A DNA stretch of 64,000 nucleotides from Actinoplanes auranticolor (GTDB taxonomy: Bacteria; Actinomycetota; Actinomycetes; Mycobacteriales; Micromonosporaceae). Shown here piece after piece: positions 33,878 through 42,369 of this stretch. How positions within the stretch are numbered: position 1 is the first letter of the stretch; every line of letters begins with the position of its first letter. The notes under the pieces were generated by a model that searched no databases, was not told the origin of the DNA, and saw nothing but the letters and a program-made list of their open reading frames with translations. A program made the translations under genes and the position numbers. Where the stretch lies: positions 1-64,000 of the forward strand of contig NZ_BOQL01000021.1 of assembly GCF_018332655.1 (NCBI RefSeq), written 5' to 3'.

Positions 33878-34633
33878 TCATCGCACCGGAGTGTGCAGGA
33901 CGTCGCGGGCCTGCTCGGCGGCGCGCACGATGCTCTCGCTGATGAAGTCGAGGAAGCGGGCGATGTTCTCCAGGCGGGTGGCGGCGGCGGTGTGCGGGCC
34001 GAGGAGCGCGACGCCCCGGCGCGCGGTCTCGACCAGCTGGTCGTTGGCGCGGGCGCTGGCGATCGTCGCCTGGTAGAAGAGCTCGTCGTCGACGATGTAG
34101 CGGTCGCGGCGGCGTTCGTCGCGCTCCCGGCCGACCAGGCTCTGGCTCTCCAGGAAGGCGATCGCCTTGGAGATGGAGGCCGGGCTGACCTGGACGCGCC
34201 GGGCCAGCTCGGCCGCGGTGAGCCTGCCCGCGTCCGTGGTGAACAGGCAGGTCAGCACCCGGGCCGACATCTTGGGAAGGCCCGCGCCCATGAGGACGGT
34301 GGTGAGCGTCTCCTCGTACTCGGCCAGGGCCTCGGCGTCGCGTCCGGACGGCTGGGCGGCCGGCCCGGCGCCTCGGGCCGTCGTCGGCCGGCGGCGATGG
34401 GCGCGGCGTTCGGTGGCGCGGTGGGCCAGATCGGCCCGGTACGCGGTGGGGCCCCCGTTGCGCATCACCTCCCGGGTGATCGTCGACGTCGGGCGATCGA
34501 GGCGGCGGGCGATCTCGGCGTAGGGGAGGCTGTCGGCCAGTCCCAGCCCGATCTGCTGGCGTTCCTGCTGGGTGAGCCTGCCTCCCGGCATCGTGATCTC
34601 CTCGGTCCGTGGCTGTTCCGGTGTCGCCACCAT
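33878..34633 (-). CDS. MarR/GbsR-type regulator with N-terminal IS30-like HTH
   Basis: 251 residues (237 if started at ATG 34591; both starts have good ribosome binding sites, AGGAGT and GAGGAGAT). Residues about 15-85 look like the HTH_38 head of IS30-family transposases: LTQQERQQIGLGLADSLPYA, IARRLDRPTSTITREVMRNGG, then YRADLAHRATERR. The rest is a MarR/GbsR winged helix (LTAAELARRVQVSPASISKA, with the wing RDRYIVDDELF). The regulator thus carries two DNA-binding domains. Divergent from a DUF4097 gene, with two CATTGCAATG palindromes between them. Confidence 0.8.
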   Translation of the reverse strand: MVATPEQPRTEEITMPGGRLTQQERQQIGLGLADSLPYAEIARRLDRPTSTITREVMRNGGPTAYRADLAHRATERRAHRRRPTTARGAGPAAQPSGRDAEALAEYEETLTTVLMGAGLPKMSARVLTCLFTTDAGRLTAAELARRVQVSPASISKAIAFLESQSLVGRERDERRRDRYIVDDELFYQATIASARANDQLVETARRGVALLGPHTAAATRLENIARFLDFISESIVRAAEQARDVLHTPVR

Positions 34634-34650
34634 AGCGTTCACTCCTGTCC

Positions 34651-34706
34651 CATTGCAATGATCGCCGTGTGCGCGTTGCATTATTCAGCATTGTCATTGC
34701 AATGAT
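34651..34706. promoter_or_regulatory. Two perfect CATTGCAATG operators
   Basis: CATTGCAATGAT occurs at 34651-34662 and 34695-34706, centres 44 bases apart (about four helical turns). The block between is AT-rich and holds half-sites (TTGCA, GCATTG). They lie between the divergent MarR-type gene and DUF4097 operon. Confidence 0.8.
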
Positions 34707-34822
34707 TGCGCGGATTTGAGCTGCAAAAACGCTCGTCCAGTGCAACAAGCACGTTGCCTGATACAGAAAGGCAACGTAGCGTTTCTCGCATCGGAAACAA
34801 CGAGCGAGCACGGGAGAACACG

Positions 34823-35488
34823 ATGCCGACATTCGACACCCCCGCCCCCATCTCCGCGGTCCTGGACATCCCCGCCGGGCGTATCCAGGTCATCGCCGCC
34901 GACCGGGCCGACACCGTCGTCGAGGTCCGGCCGGCCGATCCCGCCGCGAGCCGCGACCTCAGGACCGCGGAGCAGACCACGGTGGCCTACTCGGACGGCG
35001 TGCTCCGGATCCACGCCCCGGCGTCCCGCCACCAGCTTCTCGGCGCCCCGGGGTCCGTGGAGGTCACCGTGCGGGTGCCCGCCGGCTCGCGGATCGAGGC
35101 CCAGGCCGCTGCCGCCGAGTTCCGCGGCGTCGGCCGGCTCGGCGACCTTGCTGTCGAGGGCGCGTACCGCCAGATCAAGATCGACGAAGCGGGGAGTGTC
35201 AGGCTGACCGCGGTCGACGGCGACGTCGAGGTCGGCCGGCTGCACGGCCCCGCGGAGATCAGTACCACCCGGGGTGACATCCGGATCGCGGAGGCGGTGC
35301 GCGGCACGGTCGTGCTGCGCACCGAGTCCGGCGACATCTCGGTCGCTGCCGCCGCCGGCGTCTCGGCGGTCCTGGACGCCGGCACCGGCCATGGCCGGGT
35401 CAGCAACGCCCTCAGGAACGACGGTGCCGCCGACCTCGCCATCCGCGCCACCACCTCGCACGGCGACATCGCCGCCCACAGCCTGTGA
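34823..35488 (+). CDS. DUF4097-type beta-helix protein
   Basis: 221 residues built of short repeating beta strands, typical of the DUF4097/adhesin-like family: VEVTVRVPAGSRIEAQ, VRLTAVDGDVEVGRLHGPAE, ISTTRGDIRIAEAVRG, LRTESGDISVAAAAG, TSHGDIAAH. These proteins are right-handed parallel beta structures of unknown function often tied to envelope-stress operons. No signal peptide. ATG 34823 has GGGAG ahead. The next gene follows within 11 bases. Confidence 0.8.
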   Translation: MPTFDTPAPISAVLDIPAGRIQVIAADRADTVVEVRPADPAASRDLRTAEQTTVAYSDGVLRIHAPASRHQLLGAPGSVEVTVRVPAGSRIEAQAAAAEFRGVGRLGDLAVEGAYRQIKIDEAGSVRLTAVDGDVEVGRLHGPAEISTTRGDIRIAEAVRGTVVLRTESGDISVAAAAGVSAVLDAGTGHGRVSNALRNDGAADLAIRATTSHGDIAAHSL

Positions 35489-35499
35489 AAGGGGAGACC

Positions 35500-36309
35500 A
35501 TGAGCGAGAACACCACCTGGACCGGCATGGTGCCGGTCGAGGACACGGCCCTGGCCGTCACCGACACCGGCGGCCCCGGCGTCCCCGTCATCTACCTCAA
35601 CGGCCAGTTCGCCACCCAGGGGTACTGGCGCCGGGTCCTCGCGGAACTGGGACCGCAATGGCGGCACATCACCTACGACGAGCGGGCCCGTGGCAAGTCG
35701 GAGCGGTCGGCGGACTATTCGTTCGAGGCGGCCGTCCGGGACGTCGACGCCGTCCTCGCGGCCCGCGGCGTGGACCGGGCCCTGCTGGTGGGCTGGTCCT
35801 ACGGGGCGGTCGTCGCGGCGCACTGGGCCGGCCGGAATCCGCAGCGCGCCCTCGGTGCGGTCCTGGTCGACGGCGCGTTCCCGCACGACTGGCTCGACGC
35901 GGCGATGGAGCTGCGGATCCGCAAGCTGTTCCGGCGGATGCGCTGGTTCCTGCCGTTGCTGCGCCCGACCGGCCTGGCCCCGCGGATGACCGCCGGCCAG
36001 CAGGCGGACAGCAACATCGAGCTCGGCCGGCTCTCCCGTGAGCGGGAGCTGGGCCCGGTGCTGGACGGCATCACCGTCCCGGTGCGCTATGTCGTCGCTT
36101 CCGGGACCTCCTTCGGCAGCCGCGGTGACGAGCAGGAGAAGATCCGCGCCGGCCTGGAAGCGGTGACCGTGCGCAACCCGCACATCCGGATCGCGGCCAA
36201 GGTCGCCAGCGGCCACGGGGCGATTCTCAAGAAGGACTTCGCGGCCGTCGCCGACGCGGTCCGAGCGGTGGCGAATCAAGAATCTCAAGATCGGAACAAT
36301 AAACGTTAA
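35500..36309 (+). CDS. Alpha/beta hydrolase
   Basis: 269 residues. Fold landmarks: VIYLNGQFATQGYWRRVL (oxyanion strand with NGQF instead of HG), TYDERARGKSER, nucleophile elbow LLVGWSYGAVVA, and catalytic His near the end in SGHGAILKKDF. Cytosolic. Similar to small aliphatic-ester or haloperoxidase-like hydrolases; substrate unknown. The frame is open to a GTG overlapping the previous stop, but GGGGAG before ATG 35500 favours that start. Co-transcribed with the DUF4097 gene. Confidence 0.82.
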   Translation: MSENTTWTGMVPVEDTALAVTDTGGPGVPVIYLNGQFATQGYWRRVLAELGPQWRHITYDERARGKSERSADYSFEAAVRDVDAVLAARGVDRALLVGWSYGAVVAAHWAGRNPQRALGAVLVDGAFPHDWLDAAMELRIRKLFRRMRWFLPLLRPTGLAPRMTAGQQADSNIELGRLSRERELGPVLDGITVPVRYVVASGTSFGSRGDEQEKIRAGLEAVTVRNPHIRIAAKVASGHGAILKKDFAAVADAVRAVANQESQDRNNKR

Positions 36310-36334
36310 GGATTGATGGTGTATACCTTGAGAT
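36282..36334 (+). promoter_or_regulatory. Promoter with distant inverted repeat, probably leaderless
   Basis: ATCTCAAG (36282-36289) is mirrored by CTTGAGAT (36327-36334), the second arm touching the ATG. TATACC at 36322-36327 is a plausible -10, which would start the transcript at or within a base of the ATG; no ribosome binding site is present. The region is AT-rich. Confidence 0.5.
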
Positions 36335-36712
36335 ATGACAGATCAGGCGATGGACTGGCAGGAGCTGACCGGTCTGACCGGGGGCCGGTCGTTCGTGGTC
36401 GAGCGGGTGCGCCTGGCCGGCAGTGACATCGCGATCGAGGGCGCGTTCGAGCCGCCGCAGCTGGCTCAGCTCACCGTCGAGGATCAGGTCTTCGTCACGG
36501 CGTTCGTGCGGTGCCACGGCTCGATCAAGGAGATGGAGCGGATCTTCGGGGTGAGTTACCCGACGATCAAGTCCCGGCTCAACCGGATCACCCAGCAGCT
36601 CACCTTCGTCGAGACCGATCCGGCGCCGTCGCGGGCCGACGTCATCGACCGGCTCCGCCGCAGCGAGATCACCGCCCGGCAGGCACTGTTCGAACTGGAC
36701 GGTGACACGTGA
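36335..36712 (+). CDS. DUF2089-family HTH protein
   Basis: 125 residues. The middle part has the DUF2089 pattern: LAQLTVEDQVFVTAFVRCHG, SIKEMERIFGVSYPTIKSRL with a helix-turn-helix, and the tail EITARQALFELDGD. The N-terminal zinc-ribbon Cys residues of some DUF2089 proteins are absent. It is a putative transcription factor of a three-gene operon; its stop overlaps the next start (TGATG). Likely binds the inverted repeat over its own promoter. Confidence 0.82.
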   Translation: MTDQAMDWQELTGLTGGRSFVVERVRLAGSDIAIEGAFEPPQLAQLTVEDQVFVTAFVRCHGSIKEMERIFGVSYPTIKSRLNRITQQLTFVETDPAPSRADVIDRLRRSEITARQALFELDGDT

Positions 36713-36969
36713 TGCCGCAGCTGGTGACCGTACGGGTGCAGAACCGGAGCGGCCGCCCCATCCGGATCTGGGTGCCCGTGCTGCCCGTGGTGCTCGTGTT
36801 CCTGCCGGTCCTGGTCCTGGCCGTCCTGGCGGCTACCGTGGCGTGCCGCGTCCACCGCGTCAGCGTGGCGCGGGCCCTCGGTGCGGGCTGGCACACCGTC
36901 TCGGCGTTGCCCGGCACCCGGGTCGACATCGAGCAGGGCCGCACGGCCGTGCTCGTCACCGTCCGATAG
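36712..36969 (+). CDS. Small single-helix membrane protein
   Basis: 85 residues: basic N-terminal segment, one long hydrophobic helix (WVPVLPVVLVFLPVLVLAVLA), then a soluble tail of about 35 residues. Sandwiched between the DUF2089 and SHOCT-like genes with 1-base and 11-base spacing. No family recognised; the layout suggests a membrane partner in a stress-sensing module. Confidence 0.7.
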   Translation: MPQLVTVRVQNRSGRPIRIWVPVLPVVLVFLPVLVLAVLAATVACRVHRVSVARALGAGWHTVSALPGTRVDIEQGRTAVLVTVR

Positions 36970-36980
36970 GAGAGCTCGCG

Positions 36981-37403
36981 ATGAACGAACAGCGCAGGGA
37001 CATCCTCGATCTGCTGGCCGAGGGCAGGATCACCGCGGAGGAGGCCGAGCGGCTCATCGCCGCGCTCGAACGCCACCAGCCGCCGCCGGCCGCCGGCCTC
37101 GCCGCGCGACCCCACGGCAAGGTGAAGTACCTGCGCGTGATGGTGGACTCCGTGGAGAACGGCGAGCGCGGCCGGGTCGACGTCCGGGTGCCGTTGCAAC
37201 TGCTGCGGGCCGGGGTGCGGCTGGCCGCCCTGATCCCGCCGCAGGCCCTGGGCCGGGCCAACGCCGAACTGAGCCGGTCGGGCGTGCCGTTCGACCTGAC
37301 GCAGCTCAAACCGGAGCAGCTCGAGGCGCTGGTGGACCACCTCGACGAGATGACCGTCGAGGTGGACCAGCCCGATGCCCAGGTGCGGGTCTTCTGCGAG
37401 TAG
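36981..37403 (+). CDS. SHOCT-like / YvlB-type N-domain protein
   Basis: 140 residues. It begins with the short-helix motif RRDILDLLAEGRITAEEAERLIAAL seen at the head of SHOCT-like and YvlB/LiaX-type proteins, followed by a ~90-residue domain with VDVRVPLQLLRAGVRLAALIP. TAGGAGAG lies ahead of the ATG. Last gene of the DUF2089 operon. Relatives act in envelope-stress responses in Firmicutes; a similar role is inferred. Confidence 0.75.
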   Translation: MNEQRRDILDLLAEGRITAEEAERLIAALERHQPPPAAGLAARPHGKVKYLRVMVDSVENGERGRVDVRVPLQLLRAGVRLAALIPPQALGRANAELSRSGVPFDLTQLKPEQLEALVDHLDEMTVEVDQPDAQVRVFCE

Positions 37404-37411
37404 GCCGCGGA

Positions 37412-38044
37412 TCACCCGGCGCGGGCCGGGAGAGTCTCGGCGGGGTGGCCCGGGTGCGGCTTGCGGTTGCTGATCCGGCGGCGGACCAGCTCGATGAGGC
37501 CGCCGAACGCGAACGACAGCCCCAGGCCCACCCCGAGGCCCAGCAACGGATTCTCGACGAAAGCCGCGCCGCCCACGAAGCCCAGCCCCGCCGTGTACGC
37601 GGCCCAGGCCACCGCCGCGACGGCCGAGGCGGGGCTGAACCGGGCCAGCGGCAGCCGGGCCGTGCCGCAGGCCAGGTTCATCGTCACCCGGCCGCCCGGC
37701 AGGAACCGCGACATCACGATCAGCAGCCCGGTACGCCGGTCGAGCTGCCGGCCCGCCGCGGCCACGGCCCGGCTGACATGCCGGGAACGGTTGATGAGCC
37801 GGGGACCCAGGACGCTGCGGCTGAGGCCGTACGCGAGGTGGTCGCCGACGAAGACGCCCAGCGCCGTGGCCAGCACGACCAGCACCACGCTCGGCGTGCC
37901 GGAGTGGGCGAACACGCCGGAGGCCAGCACCGCGGCCTCGGACGGGATCATCGGCAGCACGCCGTCCAGGCTGCACAGGCCCGCGAGCAGCGGGTAGAGC
38001 AGCGGGGACGTCATCACGGGGCCCACCAGAGTCATCAGATCCAT
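37412..38044 (-). CDS. DedA family membrane protein
   Basis: 210 residues, four to five helices. DedA/SNARE-associated signature: GVLPMIPSEAAVLASGVFA (the conserved E near PSE), GVFVGDHLAYGLSR, and the re-entrant loop SRFLPGGRVTMNLACG (R-F-x-P-G-x-R). These are thought to be undecaprenyl-phosphate or phospholipid flippases driven by the membrane potential. Ends 8 bases from the convergent SHOCT-like gene. Start at ATG 38044. Confidence 0.87.
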   Translation of the reverse strand: MDLMTLVGPVMTSPLLYPLLAGLCSLDGVLPMIPSEAAVLASGVFAHSGTPSVVLVVLATALGVFVGDHLAYGLSRSVLGPRLINRSRHVSRAVAAAGRQLDRRTGLLIVMSRFLPGGRVTMNLACGTARLPLARFSPASAVAAVAWAAYTAGLGFVGGAAFVENPLLGLGVGLGLSFAFGGLIELVRRRISNRKPHPGHPAETLPARAG

Positions 38045-38179
38045 GGGCCGAAGCGTGGGCGCGGGGCATCGTGGCGGGCGTCGATCTCCGGTACCGCCGC
38101 GGGTCATCCCCGGGTAGGGGGTCGGATACCTCTGCGGTTGGACGCCGCGCGTGACCGATCTGGGTAGTGTCGCTGCGTG

Positions 38180-39547
38180 ATGGCGCGTGCGGAAACGGAG
38201 CAGGAGCACGGCTCGGCGGCGCCCGGGAAGCGCCGGCCGGTGCTCTCGCGCCTGTCGCGGGTGGTGATGGTGGTCCCACACGCCCTCGGGGCTGTCCGCC
38301 CCATCCTGGCCGGGGCCGGCGAGCCGGCCGCTGATTCCGTGGCGGGCCTGCGCCGGCGTAACCGCCCGGTGCTGACGTGGTTGCTGCCGTGGCTGATCGC
38401 CGGTTTCCTCGCGTTCACGCTGCTGCCGCTCAACGTGACGCTGGCTGTCACGGAGTTCGACGTGTTACCGCTGCTCGCGTTCGTAGCGGGCATCGCGCAG
38501 AGCGCCGCGCTGGTGCTGATCCTGCTGCGGCCCCGGGTGGCGACCGCGCTGCAGTTCGTGGCCGTCGCGGTGTTCGCGGTGGCCATCCCGCCCGATTCCG
38601 GGTCGACCTGGCCGCTCACGGTGTCCGGCCTGTTCACGCTGGTCGCGCACATCGCGCTGGTCGCCGCCTGGGCCGGCCGGCGGATGGCCCTGGTGACCTG
38701 GTCGGCCAGCGTGCTGCTGCTCACCGTGGTGGCGCTGCTCGATCCGCGGGGGCGGACCCTCACGGACGGGCTGACGATGATGATCCTCTACCCGATCCTG
38801 TCGACCCTCGCCCTCGGCGCCGTGCTGATGACCCGGGGCTGGCAGGAGGTCCGCCGGGAGCTGGCCGACGCCCGGCGCGACGTCGAGGTGGAGCAGAGCC
38901 AGCGGGCGGTCGCCGAGGAACGCACCCGGATCGCCCGTGAGCTGCACGACGTCGTCGCGCACAGCATGTCGGTGATCCACATGCAGGCCACCTCCGCGTC
39001 GTACCGGATCAAGGACCTGGACCCGGAGAGCAAGGCGGAGTTCGCCCGGATCGCGGCCGGCGCCCGCGCGACGATGCGGGAGATGCGCCAGCTGCTGGCC
39101 GTGCTGCGCGACGAGAGCGCCGACCCCGAGCTGACGCCGGTGCCCGGGCTGGGCCGGCTGCCGGAACTGGTCGAGTCGGCCGGGCGCGCGGGCGTGCCGG
39201 TCGAGCTGCGCGAGGCCGAGGCGGTACGCGAGGCAGTGCTCCCGGAGAGCGTCGCCCTGACCGCGTACCGGATCGTCCAGGAGTCGCTGAGCAACGTGAT
39301 CCGGCACGCGCCCGGTGCCCGTACCACGATCGGCCTCGACCTCGACGAGCTCGACCTGGTGCTGTCCGTGGAGAACGACGCGTCGGCGCAGCCGGCGCAG
39401 CCCATGGAAGCGCCCGGCCGGGCCGGTCACGGGCTGCCGGGGATGCGCGAACGGGTGCGCCTGGTCGGCGGATCTCTGCAGGCCGGCCCGCGCGCCGAGG
39501 GCGGCTACCGGGTGCTGGCGACGCTGCCGATCGGAGGCCAGGAGTGA
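38180..39547 (+). CDS. Sensor histidine kinase, NarL/DesK type
   Basis: 455 residues. N-terminal half: basic tail, then five to six membrane helices without a large external loop. HisKA_3 with phosphorylated His256 in IARELHDVVAHSMSVIHMQ, then HATPase: LPESVALTAYRIVQESLSNV (N box), VENDAS and GHGLPGMRERVRLVGG (G2). It phosphorylates the response regulator encoded by the next gene, overlapping by GTGA. The signal is probably membrane-related. A GTG at 38177 is an alternative start. Confidence 0.9.
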   Translation: MARAETEQEHGSAAPGKRRPVLSRLSRVVMVVPHALGAVRPILAGAGEPAADSVAGLRRRNRPVLTWLLPWLIAGFLAFTLLPLNVTLAVTEFDVLPLLAFVAGIAQSAALVLILLRPRVATALQFVAVAVFAVAIPPDSGSTWPLTVSGLFTLVAHIALVAAWAGRRMALVTWSASVLLLTVVALLDPRGRTLTDGLTMMILYPILSTLALGAVLMTRGWQEVRRELADARRDVEVEQSQRAVAEERTRIARELHDVVAHSMSVIHMQATSASYRIKDLDPESKAEFARIAAGARATMREMRQLLAVLRDESADPELTPVPGLGRLPELVESAGRAGVPVELREAEAVREAVLPESVALTAYRIVQESLSNVIRHAPGARTTIGLDLDELDLVLSVENDASAQPAQPMEAPGRAGHGLPGMRERVRLVGGSLQAGPRAEGGYRVLATLPIGGQE

Positions 39548-40218
39548 TCCGCACGCTGATCGTGGACGACCAGTCGATGATCCGGGTCGGCATCCGGGCG
39601 ATCCTCGAGGCCCAGGACGACATCACGGTCGTCGGCGAGGCGGAGAACGGGCAGCTCGGCGTGCAGCGCACGCGCAGCCTGCGCCCGGACGTCGTACTGA
39701 TGGACGTCCGGATGCCGGTGCTGGACGGACTGGCCGCGACCAGAGCCCTGCTCGGGCCGGACCGCGCCGGGGAGCACACACCGCGGGTGCTGATGCTGAC
39801 GACCTTCGACCTGGACGACTACATCTATGCCGCGCTGCAGGCCGGCGCGAGCGGCTTCCTGCTCAAGGACAGCGAGCCCGAGGACCTGCTCCGGGCCGTC
39901 CGGGTGGTGGCCGCCGGCGAGGCGCTGCTGGCGCCCAGCATCACCCGCCGGCTCATCGAGAGTTTCGTCGCGGCCCGCCCGCGCCGGCCGGCCGGCGCCA
40001 CGGCGCTCAACGGGCTCACGGACCGGGAACGGGAGGTGTTGCGCCTGCTGGCGCTGGGCCGCTCGAACGCCGAGATCGCCGCCTCCCTGTTCATCGCCGA
40101 GCAGACCACCAAGACCCACGTCAGCCGGATCCTGCAGAAGCTGGGCCTGCGCGACCGGGTCCAGGCCGTGGTCTTCGGCTACGAGACCGGGCTGGTCACG
40201 CCCGGCGGTCAGGTCTGA
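39544..40218 (+). CDS. LuxR/NarL-family response regulator
   Basis: 224 residues. Receiver domain with VDDQ acidic pair, phospho-acceptor Asp54 in VVLMDVRMPVLDG and Lys in GFLLKDSEP. LuxR-type HTH at about 155-215: LTDREREVLRLLALGRSNAE, IAASLFIAEQTTKTHVSRIL. Pairs with the kinase just upstream. GGAGGCCAGGA precedes the overlapping GTG. Confidence 0.92.
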   Translation: MIRTLIVDDQSMIRVGIRAILEAQDDITVVGEAENGQLGVQRTRSLRPDVVLMDVRMPVLDGLAATRALLGPDRAGEHTPRVLMLTTFDLDDYIYAALQAGASGFLLKDSEPEDLLRAVRVVAAGEALLAPSITRRLIESFVAARPRRPAGATALNGLTDREREVLRLLALGRSNAEIAASLFIAEQTTKTHVSRILQKLGLRDRVQAVVFGYETGLVTPGGQV

Positions 40219-40227
40219 GGAGAGCCG

Positions 40228-41043
40228 TCAGCCCTTGCGGCCCACCGCGGCCCACAGGTTGATGTCCGACGGCGCGGGGATCTGCTCGTGCGGCGCCGGA
40301 CGCCATTCACTGGCCGGCACCACGCCCGGCTCGACGAGCTCGAGCCCGCCGAAGAGGCCGGTGAACTCCTCCCGGCTCCGGGTCCACACATCGGACTTGC
40401 CCTGCTCGACGAGCTGCTGGTAGAGCGCCTGCTGCTCGGGGGTGCCGAAGTCGGAGGTGGCGTGCGTGGCGACCAGGTAACTGCCCGGCGGCAGCGCGTC
40501 GACCAGCCGGCGCACGATCGCCGTGGCCGCGCCGTGGCCGTGGATGAAATGCAGGACGGCGATCAGCATCAGGCCGACCGGCTGCGTCAGGTCGAGCGTC
40601 TCGTGCAGGACCCGGTCGTCGAGGATCGCGCCCGGATCGTTGAGGTCGGCCTCGATGTAGGCCGTACGGCCCTCCGGGCTGCTGTCGAGCAGGGCCCGGG
40701 CGTGCACCATGACGAGCGGATCGTTGTCCACGTAGACGATCCGGCTCTCGGGAGCGTGCCGCTGCGCCACCTGGTGGGTGTTGTCCGCGGTCGGCAGGCC
40801 GGTGCCGATGTCGAGGAACTGCCGGATGCCGGCCTCCGCGGCGAGGAAGCGGGTGGCCCGCTGCAGCAGCGCCCGGTTGGCCAGCGCGCCCAGGCGCACC
40901 TTCGGGAAGAGCCGCTCCAGCTCGTCACCGGAGGCCCGGTCGGCGGCGAAATTGTCCTTGCCGCCGAGCCAGTAGTTGTAACGCCGGGCGGGGTGCGCCT
41001 TGGTCGGGTCGATGCCGGGGGCCGCTGCGTTCGTGTCGTTCAC
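40228..41043 (-). CDS. S-adenosyl methyltransferase of the YxLGGKDNF family (PF04672), copy 1
   Basis: 271 residues. Family signature RRYNYWLGGKDNFAADR near residue 25, SAM motif I RQFLDIGTGLPTADNTHQVA, motif II SRIVYVDNDPLVMVHARALL, then VGLMLIAVLHFIHG. The family is abundant in Streptomyces and Micromonosporaceae; substrates are unknown. A GTG start is used and no ribosome binding site is seen. A paralogue lies 5 kb away (46019-46807). Divergent from the SpoIIE phosphatase gene. Confidence 0.88.
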   Translation of the reverse strand: MNDTNAAAPGIDPTKAHPARRYNYWLGGKDNFAADRASGDELERLFPKVRLGALANRALLQRATRFLAAEAGIRQFLDIGTGLPTADNTHQVAQRHAPESRIVYVDNDPLVMVHARALLDSSPEGRTAYIEADLNDPGAILDDRVLHETLDLTQPVGLMLIAVLHFIHGHGAATAIVRRLVDALPPGSYLVATHATSDFGTPEQQALYQQLVEQGKSDVWTRSREEFTGLFGGLELVEPGVVPASEWRPAPHEQIPAPSDINLWAAVGRKG

Positions 41044-41142
41044 GGGCTGAACGATATCGCCGAACGCCGCGCGGCGCGGCGACGGTCCACCCGTGCGTGG
41101 CTGCCGCGTGAGGCCGGGGCCGCTGGGCCTTAGGCTGCTGGT

Positions 41143-42354
41143 GTGGTGGAGACCGAGAGCATCAGGGACAAAGAGCGGTTGCGCCGGCTCGAGGCCGTCA
41201 CCGACATGGCTCTGTCGAGACTGCCCGCCGCCGATCTGCTCGACGAACTGCTCGACCGCGTCCGGGATCTGCTCGGCGTGGACACCGCGGTCATCCTGCT
41301 GGTGGACGTCCACTCCCGTCAGCTCGTCGCGACCGCCGCGAAGGGCCTGGAGGAAGAGGTCCGGCAGGGCTTCCGGGTGGCGATCGGCCGGGGCTTCGCC
41401 GGCCGGGTCGCGGCCACCCGGCAACCCGTGGCCATCGCCGATGTCACCGCCGACGACGTGGTCAACCCGATCCTGCTCGACAAGGGCGTCCGGTCGCTGC
41501 TGGGGGTCCCGATCCTGGCCGGCGACGACGTGGTCGGCGTCCTGCACATCGGCAGCCTCACCCCCCGCGCGTTCACCGACGACGACGTGCACCTGCTGCA
41601 ACTCGTCGCCGACCGCGCCGGCCGGGCCGGGCAGATCCGGTCGAACAAGCTCGACCAGGCCGCCGCGCTGGCTCTGCAACGCAGTCTGCTGCCCACCCTG
41701 CTGCCCGGTGCGGCCGGCGTGGACATGGCGGCGCGCTACGTGCCGGGGCACGACTTCGGCATCGGCGGGGACTGGTACGACGTCTTCGCGCTCCCGTCCG
41801 GCTGGCTGGGCGTGGTCATCGGTGACGTGTCCGGGCACGGGCTGGCCTCGGCGGTGGTGATGGGCCGGGTGCGCAGTGCGCTGCGGGCGTACGCCCTGAT
41901 CTCCGACGACCCGGCCGAGGTCCTCACCCTGCTGGACCGCAAGGTCCACCACTTCGAGGCGGGGAATCTCACCACCGCGCTCTACGCCATGATCAGTCCC
42001 GACCGCACCGCCGTGCACGTCGCCCTGGCCGGGCACCTGCCGCCGATCCTGGCCGTACCGGGTCAACCGGCGGCGGTGCCGCGGATACCCGTCGGCCCGC
42101 CGCTGGGCATCGGCCGGCCGGCCCGGATCCGGACCGCGACGATCATCGACTTCCTGCCCGGTGCCGTGCTGGTCTGCTACACCGACGGGCTGGTGGAGCA
42201 CCGCGGCGAGATCATCGACGTCGGGATCAAGCGGCTGACCGACACGATCCGCCCGGACAGCGCCGAGGCCGTCAGCAACGCGATCATGGCGAGCACCGGC
42301 ACCGAGCGGCCCACCGACGACATCGCCGTGCTGGTCGTACGCCGCGACCCCTGA
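41143..42354 (+). CDS. GAF-domain SpoIIE/PP2C-type serine phosphatase
   Basis: 403 residues. GAF domain at about 25-165 (LLGVDTAVILLVDVHSRQ, GFRVAIGRGFAGRVAAT). PP2C-type catalytic domain from about 185: metal residues in GGDWYDVF, GDVSGHGLASAVVM, YTDGLVEHR and RPTDDIAVLVV. It dephosphorylates an anti-sigma-factor antagonist in an RsbU-like partner-switch. The anti-sigma-like kinase gene lies convergent and immediately after. A -10-like TAGGCT at 41131 suggests a leaderless transcript from GTG 41143. Confidence 0.9.
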   Translation: MVETESIRDKERLRRLEAVTDMALSRLPAADLLDELLDRVRDLLGVDTAVILLVDVHSRQLVATAAKGLEEEVRQGFRVAIGRGFAGRVAATRQPVAIADVTADDVVNPILLDKGVRSLLGVPILAGDDVVGVLHIGSLTPRAFTDDDVHLLQLVADRAGRAGQIRSNKLDQAAALALQRSLLPTLLPGAAGVDMAARYVPGHDFGIGGDWYDVFALPSGWLGVVIGDVSGHGLASAVVMGRVRSALRAYALISDDPAEVLTLLDRKVHHFEAGNLTTALYAMISPDRTAVHVALAGHLPPILAVPGQPAAVPRIPVGPPLGIGRPARIRTATIIDFLPGAVLVCYTDGLVEHRGEIIDVGIKRLTDTIRPDSAEAVSNAIMASTGTERPTDDIAVLVVRRDP

Positions 42355-42369
42355 TCCGGCCCGGGCGGG

